In this document: positions 6,164 to 14,008 of the stretch, piece after piece
Position numbering within the stretch: the stretch's first letter is position 1
How the letters are laid out: each line of letters opens with the position of its first letter
Assembly: GCA_012842725.1 (NCBI GenBank)
Contig: DUSG01000093.1
Coordinates: forward strand, 1 to 19,817
Reading direction: 5' to 3'
From: Clostridiales bacterium
Lineage (GTDB): Bacteria; Bacillota; Clostridia; Lutisporales; Lutisporaceae
Length of the DNA stretch: 19,817 nucleotides
The notes under the pieces: model-generated
The model's database searches: none
The model's input: only the letters and a program-made list of their open reading frames with translations
What the model was told of the DNA's origin: nothing
Translations under genes and position numbers: made by a program

Positions 6164-7927
6164 TTACATATTAGTTAAAGTTTCAAATTCTTCGATATCG
6201 AAAGATAGGATTCGCCCTTCTTTATCGTTAAACGGATTCTTTACATATAAAACAACATGTTTTTTGCTGCTTTCAGTGTTAATATTGGAGATATCTATTT
6301 CAAATATTTCAAATCTGACATATTTCAGCTTCTGCCTGATATCCATGTTTTTTAATTCAGGTATGTATTTGGTTATATTTACGTCATTTTTTAAGAATTG
6401 GGTTACCCAATTCTTTATTTTTGAATTATCGAAGCGTTTGATGCATTGTGGCATATTGTCTCCGGTTGATACAAAAAAGTCATATTTTAATAGCTCGTTA
6501 AAAATTGCAGAAACGCCTATATTTTTTTCAACAAATTTATAAAGCAATTCGTAGTGTTCTGTTACTTTTATAGACCTGTTCAATACGTTCATTTCTTTAT
6601 AAAAAGAGGATAAATCCAGAAAGAACCTAAATGGATCTTTATAATGGTTTTTTATTAAATAGTTTAGAGACTGAGTAAATCTGCCTGAATTATTGTAGAT
6701 TTCCACCAGTTCTTCAATCTCCTTAAGAAGCAGTATATCATCATAGCTTAAATGCTCTGTTGACAATACTTCATATGGAGGATGCTGATTAAATATTATT
6801 CCATATTTTTCAGCATCAAGTCTCAGTTTAGAACCTCTCAACAGCTTGAGAAATCCTAATTGAAGCATATGTGGTCTAAGGAAGAATACATTATTAAAGG
6901 AGTTTGCAAAACTTTTTATATCTTCAAAAGGTAATCCGGCGATTAAATCCAGATGTATATGACAATTTCCTATTTTAACTAGTTCTGCTATATTATCCTT
7001 TATATCATTAAAGCTTTCATTTCTTGTTATTGCATTTAGAGTAACATCATTTGTTGATTGTACTCCTATTTCGAACTGGAACAAACCTTTAGGAGCTTTT
7101 TTTATCAATTCCAGAAACTTAGAGTCAATGAACTTCGCTGAAATTTCAAAGTGGAAATTAGTGTTGCCATTTTTGTTTAATATATATTCCATTATCTTAA
7201 TTGCTCTTCCTCTATTACAATTAAAGGTTCTGTCTACAAGTTTAACTTGTTTTACATTGTTTGATATTAATCTATCTATGTCATGAAATACTCTATCAAG
7301 TGAAAAATATCTGACTCCAGGTTCTATGGAAGAAAGGCAATATTGGCATCTAAATGGGCATCCTCTTGAAGTTTCATAATAGATTATCTTATTTTCTGGA
7401 TAACTGAATTCATCATACGGAAAAGGTATAGTATCCAAATTGGATATGGGCTTGCGAGGTTTGTTAACATATATTTTGTTATTTTGTCTAAATGCAAGTC
7501 CATCAATATTTTCATAGTTTTTATCATCTGATAGGTAGGCATTTGCAAACTCAAAAAAAGTTTCTTCGCCTTCTCCGAATATGATGAAATCTATCCATGG
7601 GTTTTCCCCCATAGTGGGTTCTATATCGTAGGATATTTCAGGGCCACCTAACACTATTTTAGAATCCGGCATTATTTTTTTTAGGCTTGGTCCTAATTTC
7701 ATAATTATTTCTCTGTTCCATATGTAACAAGAAAATCCCAATATATCGCTTTTGCTAAGGTATATATGTTTAATTATATTGTCGAAACTATCATTGATGC
7801 TGAATTCCAATATGTTTGCATCTATATTGTGCTTCTTTAAATATGCCATTATATACCTTACTGCAAGATTTGAGTGAATGAATTTGGAATTTATGGCTAT
7901 AAGCGAAATCTTTTGTGTTTTACTCAT
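6164..7927 (-). CDS. Radical SAM protein with B12-binding-type and DUF4080-type regions
   Basis: 587 aa in three parts. Residues about 1-135 form a Rossmann-like domain of the cobalamin-binding type (VLGGPEIS, FIIFGEGEETF), without the classic DxHxxG cobalamin His motif. The radical SAM core follows at about 180-370, with the cluster motif C190-x3-C194-x2-C197 (CPFRCQYC) and later DRTFNCN, FEIGVQS and HLDLIAGLP, which fit SAM-binding strands. The C-terminal ~200 residues match my memory of DUF4080, a domain found only on such proteins. The family cleaves S-adenosylmethionine to start radical chemistry, often methylation or methylthiolation of an unknown target. The start ATG is preceded on the minus strand by GGAGG at 7940-7944 (12-nt spacing) and by AGGACC closer in. 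It is monocistronic and divergent from polX. The substrate is unknown. Confidence 0.9.
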   Translation of the reverse strand: MSKTQKISLIAINSKFIHSNLAVRYIMAYLKKHNIDANILEFSINDSFDNIIKHIYLSKSDILGFSCYIWNREIIMKLGPSLKKIMPDSKIVLGGPEISYDIEPTMGENPWIDFIIFGEGEETFFEFANAYLSDDKNYENIDGLAFRQNNKIYVNKPRKPISNLDTIPFPYDEFSYPENKIIYYETSRGCPFRCQYCLSSIEPGVRYFSLDRVFHDIDRLISNNVKQVKLVDRTFNCNRGRAIKIMEYILNKNGNTNFHFEISAKFIDSKFLELIKKAPKGLFQFEIGVQSTNDVTLNAITRNESFNDIKDNIAELVKIGNCHIHLDLIAGLPFEDIKSFANSFNNVFFLRPHMLQLGFLKLLRGSKLRLDAEKYGIIFNQHPPYEVLSTEHLSYDDILLLKEIEELVEIYNNSGRFTQSLNYLIKNHYKDPFRFFLDLSSFYKEMNVLNRSIKVTEHYELLYKFVEKNIGVSAIFNELLKYDFFVSTGDNMPQCIKRFDNSKIKNWVTQFLKNDVNITKYIPELKNMDIRQKLKYVRFEIFEIDISNINTESSKKHVVLYVKNPFNDKEGRILSFDIEEFETLTNM

Positions 7928-7965
7928 ATTGGTCCTGGTCCTCCATTTATTGATTACTTAGATTA

Positions 7966-7974
7966 ATTATACCA
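7966..7974 (-). promoter_or_regulatory. Extended -10 promoter for the radical SAM gene
   Basis: The minus strand reads TGGTATAAT (complement of 7966-7974), a perfect extended -10 box without a convincing -35. Transcription would start near 7959, about 32 nt before the ATG and ahead of the GGAGG site. Confidence 0.45.
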
Positions 7975-8022
7975 GTAAATTAAAATAATTATAATTGTTA
8001 AAATATTTGCACATTTAAGTGG

Positions 8023-8050
8023 TTGCTCATTTGTCATAATTTGATAAAAT
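8023..8050 (+). promoter_or_regulatory. Promoter of polX-nth
   Basis: TTGCTC (8023-8028) and TAAAAT (8045-8050) are 16 nt apart, with TGA just before the -10, which makes it an extended -10 element. Transcription would start near 8057. That makes the ATG at 8058 an unlikely start and favours ATG 8076. Confidence 0.55.
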
Positions 8051-8075
8051 ATATTTAATGCTGCGAGGTGGTGTT

Positions 8076-9794
8076 ATGGATAAGAAAGAAATAAGCAGAA
8101 TACTGGAAGAAATAGGCCTTATGTTGGAACTTAAAGGAGAAAACCCTTTTAAAATAAAAGCATATGTAAATGGAGCAAGGATTGTTGAGCTGTTGGAAGG
8201 AGATTTGAAGGACTATATAAAAGATGGAAAAATAGAAGGAATTAAAGGAATAGGCAAAGCCTTATCAGATAAGATTGTTGAGCTTTATGAAACAGGGAGA
8301 CTGAAATATTATGAAGAACTGAAAAGCTCCATACCTTCAGGTATTTTTGATATTATGAGAATTCCAGGTATTGGTCCTAAAAAAGCAAAAACCTTATATG
8401 AAAAGCTGGATATAAAAAGCATAGGAGAACTGGAGTATGCTTGTAAAGAAAACCGGTTGATAACCCTTGATGGCTTCGGTGAAAAAACCCAGGAGAAAAT
8501 ACTGAAAGGTATACAAGAGTTAAAAAAGTATAGTGGACTGTTTTTATATTCATATGTTAAGCCAATAGCTGAAGAAATAAAAGAAAGGCTCATGACATCA
8601 TCTCTGGTTACAAAATGCGAGATTGCCGGCAGCCTGAGGAGAAAAAAGGAAGTTGTCAAGGATATAGATATTATAGCAAGCGCAAAGGAACCAATGAAAC
8701 TAATGGATTATTTTACAGAGCTTGAGCAAATTGAAGAAGTAATATCTAAAGGTGAAACAAAAACCTCTGTACGGCTAAAGGCGGGTATGATGATGGACTT
8801 GAGGGTAGTAGAGGAAGAACAATTTCCATATGCTCTTCATCATTTTACAGGAAGCAAAGAACATAATACTGCGCTTAGGCATAGAGCTAAAAAAATGGGC
8901 ATTAAGATAAATGAGTATGGTTTGTTTAGAGATGATGAATTGATTAAATGCAGAGATGAAAAAGACTTTTTCAATGTATTAGGTCTTTACTATATTCCAC
9001 CAGAACTTCGGGAGAACATGGGTGAAATTGAAGCTGCAGAAAAGGGTGAATTGCCTGGTTTGATTGAATATGGGGACATAAAAGGTCTGCTTCATATTCA
9101 TACTACATATAGTGATGGTTCTTTAAGTGTTACAGAAATGGCAGATGCAGCTAAAAGAATGGGTTTCAGTTATATCGGCATTTCAGATCACAGCCGTTCT
9201 GCCTTTTATGCAAATGGCTTAAAAGAAGATGATATAAAGAGGCAGATAGAGGAAATAGATGAATATAACCTTCGTTCAAAGGATTTTAAGATACTGAAAG
9301 GAATTGAATCCGATATATTGCCTGATGGGTCTCTGGACTATGACGAAGATATACTTTCTTTGTTTGATTTTGTTATAGCATCTATTCATTCTAATATGAA
9401 TATGTCCAGGGATAAAATGACAGATAGATTGATAAATGTATTGAAAAACAGATATACTACCATATTAGGACATATGACTGCAAGGATACTTTTGGCAAGA
9501 GAGGCATGTGAAATGGACATTTACAGAATCATAGATACGGCAGCCAAAAAAAACAAGATTATAGAAATCAATTCTGATCCTCAAAGATTGGATTTGGATT
9601 GGAGGTATATAAGATACGCAAAGGAAAGAGGCGTAAAGTTTGCAATAAATCCGGACGCTCATAGCATAGAAGGTTTAAATAATATTGCATATGGTTTAGG
9701 AATAGCACGAAAAGGATGGCTGGAAGCCAAAGATGTTGTTAATTGCATGAATATAACAGAATTGAGGGATTACTTTGGAAAACAGAAGAAATGA
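8076..9794 (+). CDS. polX: Family X DNA polymerase with PHP domain
   Basis: 572 aa, the normal length of bacterial PolX (YshC type). Residues 1-130 hold the 8-kDa and fingers region with helix-hairpin-helix motifs (GIKGIGKAL, IPGIGPKKA). The palm has GSLRR at 185-189, catalytic D196 and D198 (KDIDII) and the third aspartate D241 (MMMDLRV); HHFTGSKEHN follows. Residues about 335-570 form a PHP metallo-phosphoesterase domain: H340-x-H342, D347, ISDHS, ASIHSNMNMS and the closing NPDAHS. Bacterial PolX fills short gaps, and its PHP domain gives 3'-5' exonuclease and AP-site processing in base excision repair. ATG 8076 is preceded by GAGGTGG (8065-8071). The 3' end overlaps nth by 20 nt. Confidence 0.95.
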   Translation: MDKKEISRILEEIGLMLELKGENPFKIKAYVNGARIVELLEGDLKDYIKDGKIEGIKGIGKALSDKIVELYETGRLKYYEELKSSIPSGIFDIMRIPGIGPKKAKTLYEKLDIKSIGELEYACKENRLITLDGFGEKTQEKILKGIQELKKYSGLFLYSYVKPIAEEIKERLMTSSLVTKCEIAGSLRRKKEVVKDIDIIASAKEPMKLMDYFTELEQIEEVISKGETKTSVRLKAGMMMDLRVVEEEQFPYALHHFTGSKEHNTALRHRAKKMGIKINEYGLFRDDELIKCRDEKDFFNVLGLYYIPPELRENMGEIEAAEKGELPGLIEYGDIKGLLHIHTTYSDGSLSVTEMADAAKRMGFSYIGISDHSRSAFYANGLKEDDIKRQIEEIDEYNLRSKDFKILKGIESDILPDGSLDYDEDILSLFDFVIASIHSNMNMSRDKMTDRLINVLKNRYTTILGHMTARILLAREACEMDIYRIIDTAAKKNKIIEINSDPQRLDLDWRYIRYAKERGVKFAINPDAHSIEGLNNIAYGLGIARKGWLEAKDVVNCMNITELRDYFGKQKK

Positions 9795-10416
9795 CGCATT
9801 GCTGATTATGGAAAAATTGAAGGAAAAATATCCGAAGGCTAAATGTGAATTGAATTTCAACAATACTTTCCAGCTACTGATAGCTACTATATTGAGTGCT
9901 CAAACGACTGATAAAAAAGTAAACGAAGTAACAGAAGATCTTTTTAAAAAATATAAAACTCCGGAAGATTTTCTTACTCTGACACAATCTGAACTTGAGG
10001 AGAAAATCAAGAAGATAGGGTTATATAGGAACAAAGCAAAAAATATTTTGGATATGTGTCGTATTCTTGTTGAAAAATTCAATGGAGAAGTTCCAAAAAA
10101 CATGGATGATTTGATTTCTTTACCCGGAGTTGGAAGAAAAACGGCTAATGTAGTATTGAGCAATGGATTTGGAATACCTGCAATTGCAGTTGACACCCAT
10201 GTATTCAGGGTAGCTAATAGGATAGGCCTTGCAAACAGCGATAATGTGCTTGAAACTGAGAAACAGCTTATGAGCATTTTGCCTAAGTATATGTGGTCAT
10301 TGGCTCATCACTTATTGATATGGCATGGAAGAAGGATATGTGAAGCCAGAAAGCCGAAATGCGAGATATGTCCCTTAACATCAGAGTGTTATTTTTTTAA
10401 CGATAAAAATGCATAA
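9775..10416 (+). CDS. nth: Endonuclease III
   Basis: 213 aa, full length for the family. Nth removes oxidised pyrimidines from DNA and then cuts the abasic site by beta-elimination. The helix-hairpin-helix LPGVGRKTANVVLS carries the catalytic Lys, and the catalytic Asp follows in AVDTHVFRVANR. The [4Fe-4S] cluster cysteines have the exact spacing C-x6-C-x2-C-x5-C in CEARKPKCEICPLTSEC. The TTG start inside the end of polX has a GAGGGA site about 8 nt upstream, and the N-terminal residues it adds align with other Nth proteins. ATG 9808 is a weaker alternative that would shorten the first helix. Overlap with polX suggests coupled synthesis of a glycosylase/lyase and a gap-filling polymerase for the same pathway. 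Confidence 0.95.
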   Translation: MENRRNDALLIMEKLKEKYPKAKCELNFNNTFQLLIATILSAQTTDKKVNEVTEDLFKKYKTPEDFLTLTQSELEEKIKKIGLYRNKAKNILDMCRILVEKFNGEVPKNMDDLISLPGVGRKTANVVLSNGFGIPAIAVDTHVFRVANRIGLANSDNVLETEKQLMSILPKYMWSLAHHLLIWHGRRICEARKPKCEICPLTSECYFFNDKNA

Positions 10417-10483
10417 AGATATAGTAAATTTCATTTTTATAGATATAAACTGTTATAACCGTATATTGGAACAATTACTAAAC

Positions 10484-10513
10484 TTGCTATATTTATTGGA
10501 CTTATGATATAAT
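10484..10513 (+). promoter_or_regulatory. Promoter of the V-ATPase operon
   Basis: TTGCTA (10484-10489) and a perfect TATAAT (10508-10513) are 18 nt apart, with TGA just ahead of the -10. Transcription is predicted near 10520, leaving a leader of about 143 nt. No clear terminator separates nth from this promoter, so some read-through from polX-nth is possible. Confidence 0.6.
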
Positions 10514-10521
10514 TTTAATAA

Positions 10522-10554
10522 TTCAAATTTTATAGCAATTGTATAAAATTTGAA
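10522..10554 (+). repeat. Perfect 13-bp inverted repeat at the start of the V-ATPase leader
   Basis: TTCAAATTTTATA (10522-10534) and TATAAAATTTGAA (10542-10554) are exact inverted copies separated by the 7-nt loop GCAATTG. The repeat starts within a few bases of the predicted transcription start, so it could be a 5'-terminal stem-loop in the mRNA or a dyad operator. It is too AT-rich and too early to be a terminator, and no T tract follows. Confidence 0.6.
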
Positions 10555-10662
10555 CAATTTCAATGAAGGACTTTTAGAATAAATGACGAATAAATATCAA
10601 TGTTTGGGCTATTTAGGTATATATTACCATCATGGTTGATAATCCGAGAAGGAGGTGAGGCG

Positions 10663-10989
10663 ATGGCGAAAGACGCAATCGGATTAGTCAAAGATGCAGA
10701 AGCAAAAGCTAAGGCTTTACTGCAAGATGCTATTCAAGCTGCCAAAAAATCAAAGCAGGAGACTGAAATTTTAGCAGAAAAAGAATATGTAAAAATCATT
10801 TCAGAAGCACAGGAAGAGGCAGAAAGTATAAGAAATAAAGCCAAAGAAGAGGGTGAATCAATAGCAGGGCCTATAATAGATAAAGGCCTTAAGGAGGCTC
10901 AGACGTTAAGAGACATTTCAAGCAAAAACATGGACTCAGCTGTCAACATTATTATCGAGAGGGTTGTGAACGCTAATGGCAATAGTTAA
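10663..10989 (+). CDS. ntpF: V-type ATPase peripheral stalk subunit G (NtpF)
   Basis: 108 aa. Almost the whole chain is a charged, Ala/Glu/Lys-rich coiled coil (KDAEAKAKALLQDAIQ ... AQEEAESIRNKAKEEGES), as expected for the G-type stalk subunit that pairs with subunit E to hold the catalytic head still against the rotor. The start is ATG 10663, preceded by an excellent GGAGGTGA site (10651-10658); an in-frame upstream extension to 10600 has no ribosome binding site. It is the first gene of the operon, as ntpF is in E. hirae, and overlaps ntpI by 14 nt. The family is short and low in complexity, so the call rests on both coiled coil and position. Confidence 0.88.
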   Translation: MAKDAIGLVKDAEAKAKALLQDAIQAAKKSKQETEILAEKEYVKIISEAQEEAESIRNKAKEEGESIAGPIIDKGLKEAQTLRDISSKNMDSAVNIIIERVVNANGNS

Positions 10990-12922
10990 AATGAGCAGTT
11001 TCAGCTTGTTTGCCTTTGATTCAAAAAGGGAAAATCTTCTCCATGAGCTTCAAAAATTCAAATATGTTCATTTCCAAGACTTAGATGAGGACAAATCCCT
11101 GATTGACGAGGGTTTACAAAGCGTTGAAGTTCCCGAAAGCCTAGTAGAAATTGAAGAAGAGATAATCAAGGTTAAGTATTCTATTGATTTACTTTCAAAA
11201 TACTATGTAAGGGACAGCGGTATAAAGGCTTTAATGAAGGGAAAAGAAAGCTTTAGTTTTGATGAGCTTGAGAATAAAGCTTCAAAAATAGATTATCATG
11301 GAGTTTATAACAAGCTGAAAGAACTTGATACAAATAAAGAAGCCTTAAATCAAGAAGTTATCAAGTTAAATACATTGGCTGATGAACTGAGTCATTGGAT
11401 TAAACTTGACACTCCAATAAAAGATTTAAGCTTATTTGAGCACAGCCAGATTTTTTTAGGCATTATACCTAAAAAACTGAAACAAAAAGTACAAAGTGAA
11501 CTGACAGATACAGAATTAACATATTTTGAGATTATCAGCGAGGACAAGGATAACCTTTATGTGATGGTGTTAACCTATAAGTCCGAAGAAGAGGCAGTAA
11601 AAGACATACTAAGAAACAACAGCTTCTCAACAATAAAACTTATAGGCGAAGATACACCAGAAAATGAGATTGCTTTGATAAATGCCAGGATTAAAGAACT
11701 TGAGGATAGAATCTCTGAATACGAAAAGGAAATTTTAGCCTTGGCGGATAATTTACCGGATTTTGAGATTGTATTTGATTATTTGATGAATAAAAAACTA
11801 AGAATTGTTTCATCACAAAAATTCTTAAGGACAGAAAGAGTAAATATTATTAGAGGTTATATTCCAACAGATATGGTAAGCGAATTTACCGAGATTGTGA
11901 AAAGAGCCCTTGACAATATTTACTATCTTGAGATTAAAGATGCTGGCAAAGATGATCCAAATGTACCAATACTCCTTAAGAATTCAAAATTTGCTCAATC
12001 CTTTGAATCTTTGACCAATATGTATGCATTGCCAAAGTATAATGAGATAGACCCTACACCATTCTTGGCACCGTTTTATCTGATTTTCTTTGGGATGATG
12101 CTGGCAGATATCGCATATGGTCTTGCGCTGCTAATTGGTACGACCGTTGCCCTTAAATTATTTAACTTGTCTGATAATCAGAAGAATTTCATGAGGTTTT
12201 TCAACTATCTAAGCTATCCTACAATAGTTTGGGGATTAATATACGGTTCGTTCTTAGGCGGTATTATTCCTATGCCGGCTTTGATAGATCCGGCAACTGA
12301 GTATTTTAATATCCTGATTATATCAATTATATTTGGTATATTCCATTTATACTTTGGATTGGGATTAAAAGCATACCTGAGCATAAAAGAAGGCAAATAT
12401 CTGGATGCTCTATATGATGTAGGTTTCTGGTATATGGCCTTGACAGGAGGAATAGGATTCCTTCTACCGATGTTTATTACAATACCAGACACAATAAAAA
12501 ATATTTCACTTGTAGTTATGATAATTGGAATGATGGGAATAGTTGCAACGGGTGGAAGGGAATCCAAAACCATAGCCGGTAAGGCAGTAGGTGGTTTGTA
12601 TAGCTTATATGGAATATCAAGTTATGTTGGAGATTTTGTATCCTACTCCAGACTTATGGCTCTTGGTTTATCCGGTGGATTTATAGGCGGTGCCATTAAT
12701 ATGATAGCCGAGATGCTGTTTGATTCTGGGATAATTGGAATAATAGCCGGTGCTGTTGTATTTATCGGCGGTCAGTTTTTCAATATTTTTCTTAGCGCAT
12801 TAGGTGCTTATGTCCATTCAATTAGACTTATCTTCGTAGAATTCTTTGGTAAATTCTACGAAGGTGGAGGTAAACCATTCAATTTATTCAGAAGTGAAGC
12901 TAAATATATAAACTTAAAATAA
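10976..12922 (+). CDS. ntpI: V-type ATPase subunit I (a-type stator)
   Basis: 648 aa, normal for bacterial/archaeal subunit I. Residues 1-350 are a soluble arm with two coiled-coil stretches (about 95-130 and 225-250) that contacts the E/G stalks. Residues about 360-640 hold around eight membrane helices that form the ion half-channels beside the c ring. The essential channel arginine is visible as R559 in SYSRLMALGLSGG, and the conserved C-terminal element HSIRLIFVEFFGKFYEGGG (R617) is intact. ATG 10976 lies in the end of ntpF with GAGAGGG upstream at about 12 nt; MAIVKM resembles the start of E. hirae NtpI. It is followed after 17 nt by ntpK. Confidence 0.95.
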   Translation: MAIVKMSSFSLFAFDSKRENLLHELQKFKYVHFQDLDEDKSLIDEGLQSVEVPESLVEIEEEIIKVKYSIDLLSKYYVRDSGIKALMKGKESFSFDELENKASKIDYHGVYNKLKELDTNKEALNQEVIKLNTLADELSHWIKLDTPIKDLSLFEHSQIFLGIIPKKLKQKVQSELTDTELTYFEIISEDKDNLYVMVLTYKSEEEAVKDILRNNSFSTIKLIGEDTPENEIALINARIKELEDRISEYEKEILALADNLPDFEIVFDYLMNKKLRIVSSQKFLRTERVNIIRGYIPTDMVSEFTEIVKRALDNIYYLEIKDAGKDDPNVPILLKNSKFAQSFESLTNMYALPKYNEIDPTPFLAPFYLIFFGMMLADIAYGLALLIGTTVALKLFNLSDNQKNFMRFFNYLSYPTIVWGLIYGSFLGGIIPMPALIDPATEYFNILIISIIFGIFHLYFGLGLKAYLSIKEGKYLDALYDVGFWYMALTGGIGFLLPMFITIPDTIKNISLVVMIIGMMGIVATGGRESKTIAGKAVGGLYSLYGISSYVGDFVSYSRLMALGLSGGFIGGAINMIAEMLFDSGIIGIIAGAVVFIGGQFFNIFLSALGAYVHSIRLIFVEFFGKFYEGGGKPFNLFRSEAKYINLK

Positions 12923-12939
12923 GTTAGGAGGAAAAATGT

Positions 12940-13419
12940 ATGAATTTTTCAGAATTTTTAGTTCAAAACGGTGGAGTATTTTTTGCAGGGCTTGGTGCCG
13001 CAATAGCTGTATTTCTTTCAGGTATAGGATCTGCTAAGGGTGTTGGCATAGTTGGCGAGGCTGCAGCAGGCCTTATGATTGAAGAACCAGAAAAATTCGG
13101 TAAATCATTGGTATTACAGTTGCTACCTGGAACACAGGGTCTATATGGATTTGTTATTGGATTGTTGGTATTAGGAAAGTTAAATGTAGGTATGCCTTTA
13201 AATGAAGGTTTGTATATTTTTGCTTCTTGTCTTCCAATAGGTTTTGTAGGCTGGTTATCAGCAATAGCACAAGGTAAAACTGCGGCAGCAGGTATAGCTA
13301 TTCTTGCAAAAAATGAAGAGCAGTCTACTAAGGGAATAATCTATGCCGTTATGGTTGAAACATATGCTTTGTTGGCATTTGTTACTTCCCTAATCCTTGT
13401 GAATGCAGTAAGCTTCTAG
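12940..13419 (+). CDS. ntpK: V-type ATPase rotor-ring subunit K (c-type), predicted Na+ form
   Basis: 159-aa duplicated proteolipid with four membrane helices (about 12-34, 58-80, 88-111 and 134-156), the 16-kDa V-type form rather than the 8-kDa F-type c. The single ion-binding carboxylate is E140 (VETYA) in helix 4. The residues that hold Na+ in E. hirae NtpK (L61, T64, Q65, Q110, E139) are all present as L62, T65, Q66 (LLPGTQG), Q111 (IAQGK) and E140, with a uniform shift of one. The ring is therefore predicted to carry sodium. A TAGGAGGAA site precedes ATG 12940; the nearby ATG at 12936 is out of frame. It lies between ntpI and ntpE, as in E. hirae. Confidence 0.95.
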   Translation: MNFSEFLVQNGGVFFAGLGAAIAVFLSGIGSAKGVGIVGEAAAGLMIEEPEKFGKSLVLQLLPGTQGLYGFVIGLLVLGKLNVGMPLNEGLYIFASCLPIGFVGWLSAIAQGKTAAAGIAILAKNEEQSTKGIIYAVMVETYALLAFVTSLILVNAVSF

Positions 13420-13440
13420 AAAATCTAAGGATGTGAAGAT

Positions 13441-13998
13441 ATGTCGAACTTGGAGAATCTTATTAATAAAATTTTAGAAGATGCTAGGATTGAAGCTGAT
13501 AGAATAATGGAGGAATCAGCTAAAACCAATAAAAATATTTTGGAATCAAAAATCAGTGAGGCCAATGAGAAGAAGAAAAAAATATTAGAAAAAGCTGCTA
13601 ATGAAGCAACTATGATAAAGGATAGAATAGTATCTAATGCTGAATTAAAAGTAAGAGATGAAAAGTTAAAGATAAAACAGGAAATTATTGATAAAGTATT
13701 TGATTTAGCTAAAAAAAGATTAAAAGAACTGACAGAAGATGAATATATAAAGTTCTTGACCAATAATTTAAAATCTATGAATTTGAAAGGAACAGAAATT
13801 TTGATTGTTCCTGAAAATATGAAAGCAAAAGTAAAGTCTGCAGAATCATTGCCAAAGATATCTGATGATGAAACAGTAGATTCAGGTTTTATATTGAAAG
13901 ATGGAGATGTAACAATTAATTTCTCAATTGATTCTCTGGTTGATTATCTGAGGGAAGAATTGGAAGCTGTCATAGCACAGCACCTTTTTAAGGAATAG
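13441..13998 (+). CDS. ntpE: V-type ATPase peripheral stalk subunit E
   Basis: 185 aa. The N-terminal ~100 residues are a long Lys/Glu-rich coiled coil (SEANEKKKKILEKAANEA), and the C-terminal ~85 residues form the mixed alpha/beta head (VDSGFILKDGDVTINFSIDS), the most recognisable part of subunit E. It pairs with subunit G and binds the top of the A3B3 head as the stator. AAGGA lies 9 nt before ATG 13441. The gene is 21 nt after ntpK and 10 nt before ntpC, inside one operon. The length is close to that of other bacterial E subunits. Confidence 0.92.
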   Translation: MSNLENLINKILEDARIEADRIMEESAKTNKNILESKISEANEKKKKILEKAANEATMIKDRIVSNAELKVRDEKLKIKQEIIDKVFDLAKKRLKELTEDEYIKFLTNNLKSMNLKGTEILIVPENMKAKVKSAESLPKISDDETVDSGFILKDGDVTINFSIDSLVDYLREELEAVIAQHLFKE

Positions 13999-14008
13999 GA
14001 GTGATTTC

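Noticed and set aside
6099..6542. 147-codon open frame on the plus strand
   Set aside because: It lies almost wholly antisense to the radical SAM gene, has no ribosome binding site and gives a low-complexity Ser/Phe/Ile-rich product typical of an antisense shadow.
7928..8075. Cobalamin or SAM riboswitch ahead of the radical SAM gene
   Set aside because: The leader is only about 32 nt and shows no B12 box or SAM-riboswitch-like folds.
8309..8659. 116-codon open frame on the minus strand
   Set aside because: It is antisense to polX helix-hairpin-helix coding sequence, and its composition (Ser/Phe/Leu) is that of a shadow frame.
10583..10639. 18-codon mini-ORF in the V-ATPase leader
   Set aside because: Only a weak, distant AAGGA precedes it, and no attenuator hairpin or run of regulatory codons is seen. 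Not listed as a gene, though mentioned with the leader.
13425..13763. 112-codon open frame on the minus strand
   Set aside because: It is antisense to the Lys/Glu-rich coiled coil of ntpE; the Ser/Phe/Leu-rich product is the usual mirror of such DNA.
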